NCBI GenBank assembly: GCA_963807005.1
Contig: CAWDZK010000003.1
Coordinates: 62,001 to 126,000 of the forward strand
Reading direction: 5' to 3'
Length of the DNA: 64,000 nt
Source: CAWDZK01 sp963807005
GTDB taxonomy: Bacteria; Actinomycetota; Actinomycetes; JACCUZ01
The notes under the pieces are model-generated. The model was given only the letters and a program-made list of their open reading frames with translations. It had not been told where the DNA came from and ran no database searches. A program made the translations under genes and the position numbers. Shown here piece by piece: positions 15,775 through 24,446 of this stretch (positions are counted from its first letter, which is position 1; every line of letters starts with the position of its first letter).

Positions 15775-16549
15775 ATGTCCCGCAGTGCCCGCTCGCCGCT
15801 CCTCGTCCTCGCCGCCGTCGTCAGGCACGCTCGCGCTGGTCGTCGCCGGCTGGCTGCTCGGCCACGGCGGCTCGACGGTGCCTTCCGCGGCGGCGGCCGG
15901 TTCGTCCGACACCTCGGGTGACCGGGCCCGCGACGGCGTCCTCGTCTCCGGCACGGGCGAGGTGACCGGCCGACCGGACACCCTGGTCGCGCAGTTCGGC
16001 GCCGAGGCCACGGCCGCCTCGGTCGACGACGCACTGGCCCGCGCCGACCGCGCCCTCGGCCGCATCACCGCCGCCCTGCTGAAGGGCGGCGTGGACAAGG
16101 CCGACCTGCAGACCGCCGGCCTGGACATCTACCCCCGGTACGACAACGACGGCCGGCAGGTCACCGGCTACCAGGCCGCCCAGCAGCTCACCGTGACGTT
16201 CCGCGACGTCGACACGGCCGGCCGGCTGATCGGCGCCGCGGTGACCGCAGGCGGCGACGCCGCCCGGTTGTTCGGGCTGTCCTTCCGCATCGACGACGAC
16301 TCCGCGCTGCTCGCCGACGCGCGGCGCAAGGCGTTCGACGACGCCAGGGCCAAGGCAGAGCTCTACAGCGGCGCCGCGGGCCGCGGCCTCGGCCGGGTCG
16401 TCAGCGTCACCGAGTCCGTCACCGGCAACGACCGGCCGTACCCGATGAGCGCCTACGCCGCCGACAGCGCCGGGGCCGGCGACGTGCAGATCCAGCCCGG
16501 CCAGCAGCAGCTGGCCGTGACGGTGAACGTGGAGTGGTCCTTCGACTGA
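15775..16549 (+). CDS. SIMPL (DUF541) domain exported protein, apparent frameshift near its start
   Basis: A SIMPL-domain protein anchored to or exported across the membrane. The domain runs from GVLVSGTGEVTGRPDTLV to AVTVNVEWSFD, with the usual YQAAQQLTVTFRDVD segment. ATG 15775 sits 6 bases after a perfect AGGAGG and encodes the start of a signal anchor (MSRSARSPLLVLAAVV), but the hydrophobic continuation (GTLALVVAGWLLG) is in the next frame; the span is 775 bases, one over a multiple of three, and dropping one base near 15823-15830 restores a single 257-residue protein. Alternatively, GTG 15785 starts an intact 254-residue version (MPARRSSSSPPSS...) that also resembles a signal peptide. 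The role of SIMPL proteins is poorly defined. Confidence 0.7.
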
Positions 16550-16630
16550 GTCCGATCCCGCTGCACCACAACGGTTTCGAATCGTTCGCGGTCGAGGGTG
16601 TGTGTCCGGGGGTGGTCGTAGGTTCGGTGC

Positions 16631-17977
16631 ATGGGGATGAGCGCGCTGGACCTGGTCGAGGCCTTGGTCGAGCGCGGCAGCGGCTGGGAGCGGGCGGCGC
16701 TGGACCTGCAGCTGGACGGGTCGGTGTCGGAGCTGGCGGGGCTGCTGGAGTCGGTCGACCCCGCGGCCCTGGAGCATGGCGAGCTGGTCGGGTACCTGCG
16801 GCTGACCGAGCGGGTCACCGCGAAGGTCGCCGCGGTCGCGCAGCGGACCGTCGCGCTGGTCGCGGACCGCACCGAGGCGCTCGGGCTGCACCCGGCCGAG
16901 GCCCGGCACGAGCTGGCGGCGGCGCTGCGGCTCTCGCCGGTGACGGCCTCCCAGCGGGTGCGGGTGGCCCTGGACCTGCGGGACCGGTTCCCGGCCACCC
17001 TGGCGCTGATGGACACCGGCCGGGCCGGCTACCTGCACGCGGCGAACCTGGTGCGCGAGACCGAGGGCCTCGACGAGGCCACCGCCGCCGCGGTCGAGGC
17101 GCGGGTGCTGCCGGTGATGCCGGCCCAGACCCCGGCCGAGACCCGCCGCGCGGTCCGGGACGCGGTCGTGCGGGTCGACCCGGCCGCCGCCGCGGAGCGG
17201 GCCAGGACCGCCCACGAGCAGCGGCGGATCGAGCGGGTCCCGGACCGGGACGGCCGCACCGGCTGGTACCTGCCGCTGGCCGCCGACGTCGAGGGCGAGC
17301 TGTGGGGGGCCGTCACCGCCCGGGCCACCGCGGTGCAGGCCGCCCGCCGGGCCGCCGGGCTCGACGACCCCGGGCTGGACGCGCTGCGGGTCGACCTGGT
17401 CGTCGACACCCTGCTCGGCCTCGACACGGCACCGAGTGGACCGGCGGGACCGACCGCGGCGACCGGCCGCCGGCTGCCGAGGTGTTCCTGCGGCGGCGCG
17501 CAGACCGCAGCCGTGGTGCTCGACCTGCCCACCGCCCTCGCCCTGGCCGACAACCCCGGCCACCTACCCGGCTACGGCGCGATCCCGGCCGAGCTCGCCC
17601 GGGCGATGGCCGCCGACCGCGACTGGGTCCGCTGGACCACCGAACCGGGCACCGGCGCCCTGCTCGACCGCGGCGCCCGCCGCTACCGGCCCAGCGCCGC
17701 CCTCGAGGCCTACGTCAACGCCCGCGACCAGGTCTGCGGCTTCCCCGGCTGCACCCAGCCCGCCCACGCCTGCGACTGCGACCACATCCAGCCCTACCGC
17801 ACCAGCAACCCCGCCCAGACGACCCGCGCCAACCTCGGACCACTCTGCCGCCAGCACCACAACGCCAAGACCCACGGCCACTGGCACCTGCACTACGACC
17901 CGCACACCCAGGTCAAGACCTGGACCTCACCCCTCGGGAACACCTACCGCAAGCACGCCACCCCCATGCTCACCTGA
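16631..17977 (+). CDS. DUF222 / HNH endonuclease domain protein (13E12-repeat type)
   Basis: A 448-residue protein of the actinobacterial DUF222 family, which occurs in many copies per genome. Residues about 30-330 form the helical DUF222 region, and residues about 355-440 an HNH nuclease: CGFPGCTQPAHACDCDHI (paired CxxC-type cysteines and the DHI histidine), NLGPLCRQHHNAKTHGHW. A linker insertion (TAPSGPAGPTAATGRRLPRCSCGG) separates them. HNH metal-binding residues look intact. The family resembles mycobacterial REP13E12 proteins, suspected to be mobile or phage-linked, but no terminal repeats are visible here. Substrate and role are unknown. ATG 16631 is the first in-frame start. Confidence 0.82.
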   Translation: MGMSALDLVEALVERGSGWERAALDLQLDGSVSELAGLLESVDPAALEHGELVGYLRLTERVTAKVAAVAQRTVALVADRTEALGLHPAEARHELAAALRLSPVTASQRVRVALDLRDRFPATLALMDTGRAGYLHAANLVRETEGLDEATAAAVEARVLPVMPAQTPAETRRAVRDAVVRVDPAAAAERARTAHEQRRIERVPDRDGRTGWYLPLAADVEGELWGAVTARATAVQAARRAAGLDDPGLDALRVDLVVDTLLGLDTAPSGPAGPTAATGRRLPRCSCGGAQTAAVVLDLPTALALADNPGHLPGYGAIPAELARAMAADRDWVRWTTEPGTGALLDRGARRYRPSAALEAYVNARDQVCGFPGCTQPAHACDCDHIQPYRTSNPAQTTRANLGPLCRQHHNAKTHGHWHLHYDPHTQVKTWTSPLGNTYRKHATPMLT

Positions 17978-18031
17978 CCGAGCCCGGGCATCGATGACCT
18001 CACCCCACGCCTCGTCCGACCGGGCCGCGAT

Positions 18032-19930
18032 TCAGTCGGCGAGGTGGTGCTGCTCGACCTCGCCGGACAGCCCGGCCACCGTCTCAACGATGTCGCGTGC
18101 GATGTCCTGCGCGGTGAGGCCGATCTCGACCAGGATCTCCGGGCGCTTGGCGTGGTCGAGGAAGCGCAGCGGGATGCCGAAGTCGCGCAGCGGAGTGCCG
18201 ACCCGGGCATCCCGGAGGGCTTGCGCGACCGCACCCGCCACGCCGCCCCGCAGGCCGTCCTCGACCACGACCACCGCTCGGACGTCACGCGCCATCCGGA
18301 CCACCTCGTCCGGCACCGGCTTGACCCACCGTGGGTCGACGACGGTGACGCCGATGCCCTGCCGGGCGCATCGCTCGGCGACGTCCAGACAGGTCTCGAC
18401 CATCGAGCCCACGGCGACCAGCAGGACGTCGTCACCGTCGCGGCGCATGACGTCGACCCCGCCCACCCGTTCGAGGGCAGGTAGGTCGGGACCGACCGCT
18501 CCCGTCGGGTAGCGCACCACGGTGGGTGCGTCGTCGACTTCGACCGCCTCTCGGAGCTCCTCGCGCAGCGTCACCGCGTCGCGCGGCGCGGCCAGCCGTA
18601 GGCCGGGCACCGCCTGCAGCACGGTCATGTCCCACATCCCGTGGTGGCTGGCGCCGTCCGGTCCGGTGACGCCGGAGCGGTCCAGGCAGAAGGTCACCCC
18701 GCAGCGGTGCAGCGCGACGTCCATGAGGACCTGGTCGAAGGCCCGGTTGAGGAAGGTCGCGTAGACGGCGACCACCGGGTGCAGCCCGCCGAGCGCCAGG
18801 CCCGCGGCCGAGGTGGCCGCGTGCTGCTCGGCGATGCCGACGTCGAAGATGCGGTCCGGGTACGCCGCGGCGAACGCGTCCAGCCCGGTCGGGATCAGCA
18901 TGGCTGCAGTGATGCCGACGACGTCCGGGCGCTCCGCGCCGATCGCGACGAGCTCGTCCGAGAAGACCTGGGTCCAGGCGGTGCCCGACGCGGCCAGCGG
19001 CTGCCCGGTCTCCGGGTCTATGACGCCGATACCGTGGAAGTGGTCGGCGACGTCGTCCTCGGCATGCTTGTAGCCCAGGCCCTTGCGGGTGATGGCGTGC
19101 ACCAGCACCGGTCCCTGAAAGCCCCGCGCCCTGCGTAGAGCGTGTTCCATCGCCTCGATGTCGTGGCCGTCGACCGGGCCGATGTACTTCAGCCCGAGGT
19201 CCTCGAACATGCCCTGTGGCGCAACCACGTCCTTGAGCCCCTTCTTGACGCCGTGCAGTGCGTCGTACAGGGGTGGCCCCAGGACGGGTGTGCGGCCGAG
19301 CACCTGCTTTCCCCACTCGAGGAACCGCTCGTACCCGCGGGTCGTCCGGAGGGTCGCCAGGTGGTGGGCGAGACCGCCGATCGTGGGAGCGTAGGACCGT
19401 TCGTTGTCGTTGACGACGATGACCAGCCGGCGGCTGTGGTCGGCGGCGATGTTGTTGAGAGCCTCCCAGGCCATCCCCCCGGTCAGCGACCCGTCACCGA
19501 CGACGGCCACCACGCAGCGGTCGGTCTCCCCCCGCAGCTGGAAGGCCTTGGCCATGCCGTCGGCGTAGGACAGCGCGGTGGAGGCGTGCGAGTTCTCGAT
19601 GACGTCGTGGTCGGACTCGGCGCTGCTCGGGTAGCCCGAGAGGCCGCCCTTCTGCCGCAGCGAGCCGAACTGCGTGGCCCGGCCGGTGACCATCTTGTGG
19701 ACGTAGGCCTGGTGCCCGGTGTCCCAGAGGATCCGGTCGCGGGGCGAGTCGAACACCCGGTGCAGGGCCAGCGTGAGCTCGACGGCGCCGAGGTTGGGGC
19801 CGAGGTGCCCGCCGGTGCGCGACACCGACGCGACGAGGAGGGTACGGATCTCTTCCGCGAGTGTCCCGAGCTGCTCGTGGTCGAGCTGTCGGAGGTCCGC
19901 AGGGCAGTGGATCGAGTCCAGCAGGCCCAC
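18032..19930 (-). CDS. dxs: 1-deoxy-D-xylulose-5-phosphate synthase
   Basis: A 632-residue thiamine-diphosphate enzyme that condenses pyruvate and glyceraldehyde-3-phosphate, the first step of the MEP isoprenoid pathway. Landmarks are SVSRTGGHLGPNLGAVELT, WDTGHQAYVHKMVTGR, the ThDP/Mg motif VGDGSLTGGMAWEALNN, the glutamate in GIAEQHAATSAAGLA, and CLDRSGVTGPDGASHHGMWD; the C-terminal transketolase domain is complete. GTG 19930 is chosen over GTG 19936 because AGGAG is 5 bases upstream and the product then begins M-GLLDSI, like other Dxs proteins. It is the last gene before the accessory region and stands alone. Confidence 0.95.
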   Translation of the reverse strand: MGLLDSIHCPADLRQLDHEQLGTLAEEIRTLLVASVSRTGGHLGPNLGAVELTLALHRVFDSPRDRILWDTGHQAYVHKMVTGRATQFGSLRQKGGLSGYPSSAESDHDVIENSHASTALSYADGMAKAFQLRGETDRCVVAVVGDGSLTGGMAWEALNNIAADHSRRLVIVVNDNERSYAPTIGGLAHHLATLRTTRGYERFLEWGKQVLGRTPVLGPPLYDALHGVKKGLKDVVAPQGMFEDLGLKYIGPVDGHDIEAMEHALRRARGFQGPVLVHAITRKGLGYKHAEDDVADHFHGIGVIDPETGQPLAASGTAWTQVFSDELVAIGAERPDVVGITAAMLIPTGLDAFAAAYPDRIFDVGIAEQHAATSAAGLALGGLHPVVAVYATFLNRAFDQVLMDVALHRCGVTFCLDRSGVTGPDGASHHGMWDMTVLQAVPGLRLAAPRDAVTLREELREAVEVDDAPTVVRYPTGAVGPDLPALERVGGVDVMRRDGDDVLLVAVGSMVETCLDVAERCARQGIGVTVVDPRWVKPVPDEVVRMARDVRAVVVVEDGLRGGVAGAVAQALRDARVGTPLRDFGIPLRFLDHAKRPEILVEIGLTAQDIARDIVETVAGLSGEVEQHHLAD

Positions 19931-20067
19931 GCGCACTCCTCTCGCTCGTCTTGGTCCGGTGTCGGCCGGGTCCGGTGTCGGTCGCGGTGCCGAGTCTACG
20001 TTCCCTCCGAGGACGCCCTGGAATCACCAGGGGTTCCCCTGCCCGGCCCGGCGCGGACGCGGACCGG

Positions 20068-20439
20068 CTAGAGCCGGGCCCGGAACCTCGTGCCGCGCAG
20101 CGCCTCCTCGACCAGCCAGACCGCCCGCTGCACCCGGACCAGGCGAGCCCCCTCGCGTTCCCAGGCCGCCACGGCCGCGGCGACCGTCGTGGCGTCGGCC
20201 ACGTCGCGCAGCTCGTCCCTCGCCGTGGACAGGCCCAGGCGGGCGGCCTCGACCGCCGCGGCCACGTGCCGGGCGGCGAACCGCGCCAGCACGACCGGAT
20301 GGTTGCGCAGGACCTCGTGCGCCCGGTAGTCAGGCGGGCAGAGGTCGAACAGCCACCCGGTCGCGGTGCGCTCCCATTCCGGCGAGCCCGGGGGACGCAC
20401 CTCCTCGGGCCACCCTGGTGGCACGACCGGCCGGTTCAC
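20068..20439 (-). CDS. conserved hypothetical protein, helical
   Basis: A 123-residue acidic-to-basic helical protein beginning NRPVVPPGWPEEVRPP and containing WLFDLCPPDYRAHEVLRNHPVVLARFAARHV. I do not recognise a named domain. The chosen GTG overlaps the stop of an upstream 23-codon hydrophobic reading frame (GTGA, 20436-20439), which argues for coupled translation and against the longer arginine-rich start at 20517. It lies between the esterase and dxs on the same strand. A role cannot be assigned. Confidence 0.6.
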   Translation of the reverse strand: MNRPVVPPGWPEEVRPPGSPEWERTATGWLFDLCPPDYRAHEVLRNHPVVLARFAARHVAAAVEAARLGLSTARDELRDVADATTVAAAVAAWEREGARLVRVQRAVWLVEEALRGTRFRARL

Positions 20440-20507
20440 CCGAGGCCGCCGAGAAGGCCGAGCGTGACCGCCGCCGCGAGGACGGCGAACGCGGCGGTCG
20501 GGCTCAT
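20436..20507 (-). CDS. candidate 23-residue hydrophobic peptide coupled to the next gene
   Basis: ATG at 20507 opens a 23-codon frame (MSPTAAFAVLAAAV..., then TLGLLGGLG) that is one continuous hydrophobic stretch, preceded by GGTGGTGG, and ends in a TGA overlapping the GTG of the downstream 123-residue protein. The arrangement fits either a tiny membrane peptide or a leader peptide that couples translation. At this length the frame could be chance, so it is offered as a candidate. Confidence 0.35.
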   Translation of the reverse strand: MSPTAAFAVLAAAVTLGLLGGLG

Positions 20508-20577
20508 CGGCCACCACCGTAGTCAGCCGGCGGCGCGACTGCCCCGGTCGGGCGCCCGCAGCACGCGCTCGGTGCGG

Positions 20578-21708
20578 TCAGTCCACCGCCAGCAGGATGA
20601 CCTGGGTGTCCTGGCCGGGCGTGAAGTTGTTGTCGCTGACGAGCAGGACCGAGCGGCGCCCGTCGGGCAGCCGCGGACCGAAGGTCATCCCCTCGACGTT
20701 GTCCAACGGTTGGCCCTCGACGAGCGCTGGGAGCTCGAGCAGGAGGCTCTTGCGCACCGGACGGAGGCGGCGCACGTCGTGGATGTCCGCGACGCCGGCC
20801 ACGTTGGTGGCGCCCGGCAGCGCGACCCGGTAGATGCGGATGGTGTTGCCTGCCCCGACCGAGAACGACCGCTCCATCGACAGGAGCAGCCTCGGGCTCA
20901 GCGGGAGCAGCTCGACGAGACCGTTGACTGTGAACACCGTGGAGGGGGCCACCACCGGTTCGGTCGGGTAGACGTACTCACGGTCCGGCTGGCCCCGGCG
21001 CCCGAGGCGGTAGGAGAGGACCCGCGCCGGGCTACCGGTGGTGGTGGTCGCCGCCGGCCCGTCCTGGACCAGCGCGTTCTCGGTGCCCACGAAGAGCCGG
21101 CGCCCGTGTCGCGGCGTCACGGCAGCGGCCTCGAATCCCAGGTTCTGCCGGACCCCTGAGGTCGCGGTCGGGTCGAAGTAGTCCGGGACCGCGAGCTCGC
21201 GCACCTGCCGCCCGGACAGGTCGAACTCACGGACGAACGGCGCGATGCCGCGGTTCGCGATGCCCTCGGAGGTGACCACCAGGGTTCCCCGCCGGGTGAG
21301 GGTGAGTCCCTCCGGGTCCAGGCTGAGCGCGGGGAAGGGCTGTCCGTCCGGGCCGCGCAGTGTCGTGACCGCCAGCACCTTGACGTCACCGGCGTCCAGT
21401 GAGCCGTCGCTGACGTCGATCCGCAGTGTGTAGTAGCGCGCGGGCGAGCTGGCGGGGGTGAAGCCTTCACCCTGGTCGTCGGACAGCGCGTAGTAGACGT
21501 GCCGCCGGGCGTCGTACGTCATCGACGACAGGCCGCCGACGACGGTGCCCCCGAAGGTCGTACCGGCCGGGATCGTGGTGGCGCCCTGGTAGTCGAGCTC
21601 GACGGACGGGCCGCGCCGACCGGTCGCGTCAGCCGGCCCCACGAGCAGGCCGGAGACCAGGCCGGCGACGGCGACGACCAGTGCGGTGCGGCGCAGCAGT
21701 GCGGACAT
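20578..21708 (-). CDS. secreted esterase-like phytase-domain protein
   Basis: A 376-residue exported protein. The signal peptide (RRTALVVAVAGLVSGLLVGPADA) precedes a mature beta-propeller-like domain of the 'esterase-like activity of phytase' family: GLSSMTYDARRHVYYALSDDQ, LDPEGLTLTRRGTLVVTSEG, NLGFEAAAVTPRHGRRLFVGTENAL, PLDNVEGMTFGPRLPDGRRSVLLVSDNNF. Aspartate/glutamate clusters could bind calcium. ATG 21708 follows AGGGAG; the longer frame adds a charged leader and is rejected. It lies 91 bases after xylB on the same strand and might be read through from the xylose operon, or have its own promoter. Substrate is unknown. Confidence 0.78.
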   Translation of the reverse strand: MSALLRRTALVVAVAGLVSGLLVGPADATGRRGPSVELDYQGATTIPAGTTFGGTVVGGLSSMTYDARRHVYYALSDDQGEGFTPASSPARYYTLRIDVSDGSLDAGDVKVLAVTTLRGPDGQPFPALSLDPEGLTLTRRGTLVVTSEGIANRGIAPFVREFDLSGRQVRELAVPDYFDPTATSGVRQNLGFEAAAVTPRHGRRLFVGTENALVQDGPAATTTTGSPARVLSYRLGRRGQPDREYVYPTEPVVAPSTVFTVNGLVELLPLSPRLLLSMERSFSVGAGNTIRIYRVALPGATNVAGVADIHDVRRLRPVRKSLLLELPALVEGQPLDNVEGMTFGPRLPDGRRSVLLVSDNNFTPGQDTQVILLAVD

Positions 21709-21799
21709 GCAGTACTCCCTGAGTCGCGGATGTGCCACTTTGTCCCGGTCGCGGCGCGCCCGCAAGCCCCCGGCCGCCGTCGGAGATGAGCACGTGCGG

Positions 21800-23221
21800 T
21801 CAGCTCGGGCGGTGGGCCGTCAGGTCGCGGACCTCCGCGTATCGGTCTCTGACGCTGGGGGTCGGTGCCGCCTCGAACGTCTCCGTCCCGGCCACCTGCC
21901 AGGCAGGCGGCTCGGGCGTGCCCGCGAGCACCCAGGCTGCCTGCCGGGCTGCGCCGTCGGCGACGTACTCCCCTGGCTCGGGCACCAGCACGGGGCAGCC
22001 GAGGACGGCCGGGGCGATCCGGCGGACCGCCTCCGACCTGGCTGCGCCGCCGACGAGCAGCACCCGGCTCACCTCGGCGCCCTGGTCGCGCAGCGCGTCC
22101 AGCCCGTCGGCCAGCCCGCAGAGCAGACCCTCGACGGCGGCTCGCGCGAGGTGCGCCGGGCTGGTGGATCCCAGCGTGAGACCGTGCAGAGCACCGGTGG
22201 CGTCCGGCCGGTCCGGGGTGCGCTCACCCTCCAGGTAGGGGACGAGGACGAGACCGTCGGCCCCGGCGGGCGCACTGAGCGCAAGCTCGGACAGGCCGGC
22301 GTGGTCGGTGCCCAGCAGCCGCGCGGTCGCATCCAGCACCCGGGAGCCGTTGAGGGTGCAGACCAGCGGCAGGTACCGCCCGGTGGCGTCGGCGAATCCC
22401 GCCACGATGCCCGAGGGGTCGCGGGCCGGGACCGACGCGACCGCGCTCACGACGCCGGAGGTGCCGATGGAGACGACGACGTCGCCCGGCTCGGCGCCGA
22501 CACCGAGCGCCGCGGCAGCGTTGTCACCCGCCCCCGGCCCCAGCACCAGCCCGCCGACCTGGGCGGCCGGGTCGTGCGGACCGGCCACCTCCGGCACGGT
22601 GAGGTCGCGCCCGAAGCCGCGCTCGAGCAGGTCCGGGCGGTACTCCCCGGCCACCGCGGACCAGTAGCCGGTGCCGCTCGCATCGCTGCGGTCGGTGCGC
22701 AGGGACCCCAGCCCCGAGGGCGAGCCGAGGTCGGCAGCCAGGGTCCAGGTGAGCCAGTCGTGCGGCAGGCAGACCGCCTCGGTTCGGGCCGCGAGGTCGG
22801 GCTCGTGCTCGGCGAACCAGCGCAGCTTGGACACCGTGAACGACGCGACCGGCACGACGCCGACCGCCTCGGCCCAGGCAGCCCCGCCGCCGAGCTCGTC
22901 GACGAGGTCCTGGGCCGCGGCCGCCGATCGGGTGTCGTTCCAGAGCAGCGCCGGGCGTACGACGGCTCCCGACCCGTCCAGGCAGACCATGCCGTGCTGC
23001 TGGCCGCCGACCGACAGGGCGGCGACGTCGTCGAGCCCGCCGGCCGCCGCGACCGCCACCTGGAGCGCCTCCCACCAGGCAGCGGGGTCCACCTCGGTGC
23101 CGACCGGGTGCGGCGCCCGGCCGAACCGGACGAGCGCCCCGCTGGCCGCGTCCCGCACGACCACCTTGCAGGCCTGGGTGGACGAGTCGACCCCGGCGAC
23201 CAGCTCCCCCGCAGCGGCCAT
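21800..23221 (-). CDS. xylB: xylulokinase
   Basis: A 473-residue FGGY-family kinase that phosphorylates D-xylulose to xylulose-5-phosphate. It shows the N-terminal phosphate loop GVDSSTQACKVVV, the substrate motif LSVGGQQHGMVCLD, VPVASFTVSKLRW, and the catalytic aspartate of the second domain in LGPGAGDNAAAALG followed by VSIGTSGVV. The C-terminal half carries the FGGY nucleotide fold. It starts 2 bases after the xylA stop and is the last catabolic gene of the operon. The adjacent isomerase makes xylulose its likely substrate. Confidence 0.92.
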   Translation of the reverse strand: MAAAGELVAGVDSSTQACKVVVRDAASGALVRFGRAPHPVGTEVDPAAWWEALQVAVAAAGGLDDVAALSVGGQQHGMVCLDGSGAVVRPALLWNDTRSAAAAQDLVDELGGGAAWAEAVGVVPVASFTVSKLRWFAEHEPDLAARTEAVCLPHDWLTWTLAADLGSPSGLGSLRTDRSDASGTGYWSAVAGEYRPDLLERGFGRDLTVPEVAGPHDPAAQVGGLVLGPGAGDNAAAALGVGAEPGDVVVSIGTSGVVSAVASVPARDPSGIVAGFADATGRYLPLVCTLNGSRVLDATARLLGTDHAGLSELALSAPAGADGLVLVPYLEGERTPDRPDATGALHGLTLGSTSPAHLARAAVEGLLCGLADGLDALRDQGAEVSRVLLVGGAARSEAVRRIAPAVLGCPVLVPEPGEYVADGAARQAAWVLAGTPEPPAWQVAGTETFEAAPTPSVRDRYAEVRDLTAHRPS

Positions 23222-23223
23222 GC

Positions 23224-24414
23224 TCAGCGGGCGCCGAGGACGTGCTCGACGGCGAGCTGGTCCAGCCGGCCGAAGCCGAACCCACGCGCCGCCGCCGCCT
23301 CGACGTCGAAGGACTCGAAGGCGCTGGTGTCGGCGAGCAGACCGTCGTACGTCTCGCCCTCTGCCAGGGTCGGCACTGCCAGCTCGCCGACCTTCGACGC
23401 CGCGAGCGCGTCCTGGACCTCCGGGTCGGCCCGGAACGCGGCGGCCCGCTCCTTGAGCAGCAGATAGGTGCGCATGTTCGCCGCCGCCGACGCCCAGACG
23501 CCGCTCATGTCCTCCGTGCGCATCGGCTTGTAGTCGAAGTGCCGCGGACCGTCGTACGCGGGGGCACCGGCGGGGCCGCCGTTCTCCAGCAGGTCGACGA
23601 GGAAGAAGGCGCTGAGCAGGTCACCGTGGCCGAACACCAGGTCCTGGTCGAACTTGGGACCGTGCTGGCCGTTGAGGTCGATGTGGAACAGCTTGCCCTG
23701 CCACAGCGCCTGCGAGATGGCGTGCACGAAGTTCAGGTTCGACATCTGCTCGTGGCCCACCTCCGGGTTGAGGCCGACCATCTCGTGGTGCTCGAGGCTG
23801 GAGATGAACGCCAGCGCGTGGCCGACCGTCGGCAGCAGGATGTCGCCGCGCGGCTCGTTCGGCTTGGGCTCGATCGCGAACCGCAGATTGTAGCCCCGGT
23901 CGATCGAGTACTGCGCCAGCATATCGATGCCCTCGCGGTACCGGTCCAGGGCGGCCCGCACGTCCTTCGCCGCGTCGGTCTCGGCGCCCTCGCGGCCGCC
24001 CCAGAAGACGTAGGTCTCGGCGCCCATCTCGCCGGCGAGGTCCATGTTGCGCATCACCTTGCGCAGCGCGAACCGCCGGATCGACCGGTCGTTGCTGGTG
24101 AAGCCGCCGTCCTTGAAGACCGGGTGGGTGAACAGGTTGGTCGTCATCATCGGGACGGACATCCCGGTCTCGTCCAGCGCCGACCGGAACCGCTTGATGT
24201 GGTCGTCGCGGGTCGTGCCGTCGCTGCCGAAGGGGATCAGGTCGTCGTCGTGGAACGTGACGCCGTAGGCACCCATCTCGGCCAGCCGGTGCACGGTCTC
24301 GACCGGGTCGACCGGCGCCCGGGTCGCGTCGCCGAACGGGTCACGGGCCTGCCAGCCCACCGTCCAGAGGCCGAAGGTGAACTTGTCCGCGGACGTGGGC
24401 CGAAGGTCGCTCAT
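23224..24414 (-). CDS. xylA: xylose isomerase
   Basis: A 396-residue TIM-barrel enzyme that converts D-xylose to D-xylulose. Actinobacterial-type XylA features: FTFGLWTVGWQARDPFGDATR at the start, the catalytic His in GVTFHDDDLIPFG, the metal/substrate site AIEPKPNEPRGD, NPEVGHEQM, and the second metal site FHIDLNGQHGPKFDQD. The ATG follows GAGAGAAG. It sits between the ROK regulator (32 bases) and xylB (2 bases) in a single operon with a xylose-type ABC transporter. Confidence 0.95.
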   Translation of the reverse strand: MSDLRPTSADKFTFGLWTVGWQARDPFGDATRAPVDPVETVHRLAEMGAYGVTFHDDDLIPFGSDGTTRDDHIKRFRSALDETGMSVPMMTTNLFTHPVFKDGGFTSNDRSIRRFALRKVMRNMDLAGEMGAETYVFWGGREGAETDAAKDVRAALDRYREGIDMLAQYSIDRGYNLRFAIEPKPNEPRGDILLPTVGHALAFISSLEHHEMVGLNPEVGHEQMSNLNFVHAISQALWQGKLFHIDLNGQHGPKFDQDLVFGHGDLLSAFFLVDLLENGGPAGAPAYDGPRHFDYKPMRTEDMSGVWASAAANMRTYLLLKERAAAFRADPEVQDALAASKVGELAVPTLAEGETYDGLLADTSAFESFDVEAAAARGFGFGRLDQLAVEHVLGAR

Positions 24415-24446
24415 GGTCTTCTCTCTTCGTGGGTTCTGATGCGGGA

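Noticed and set aside
16631..17977. DUF222-HNH gene as an insertion sequence or intein
   Set aside because: No terminal inverted repeats, target duplication or host-gene interruption is visible; it is a free-standing gene with normal codon use.
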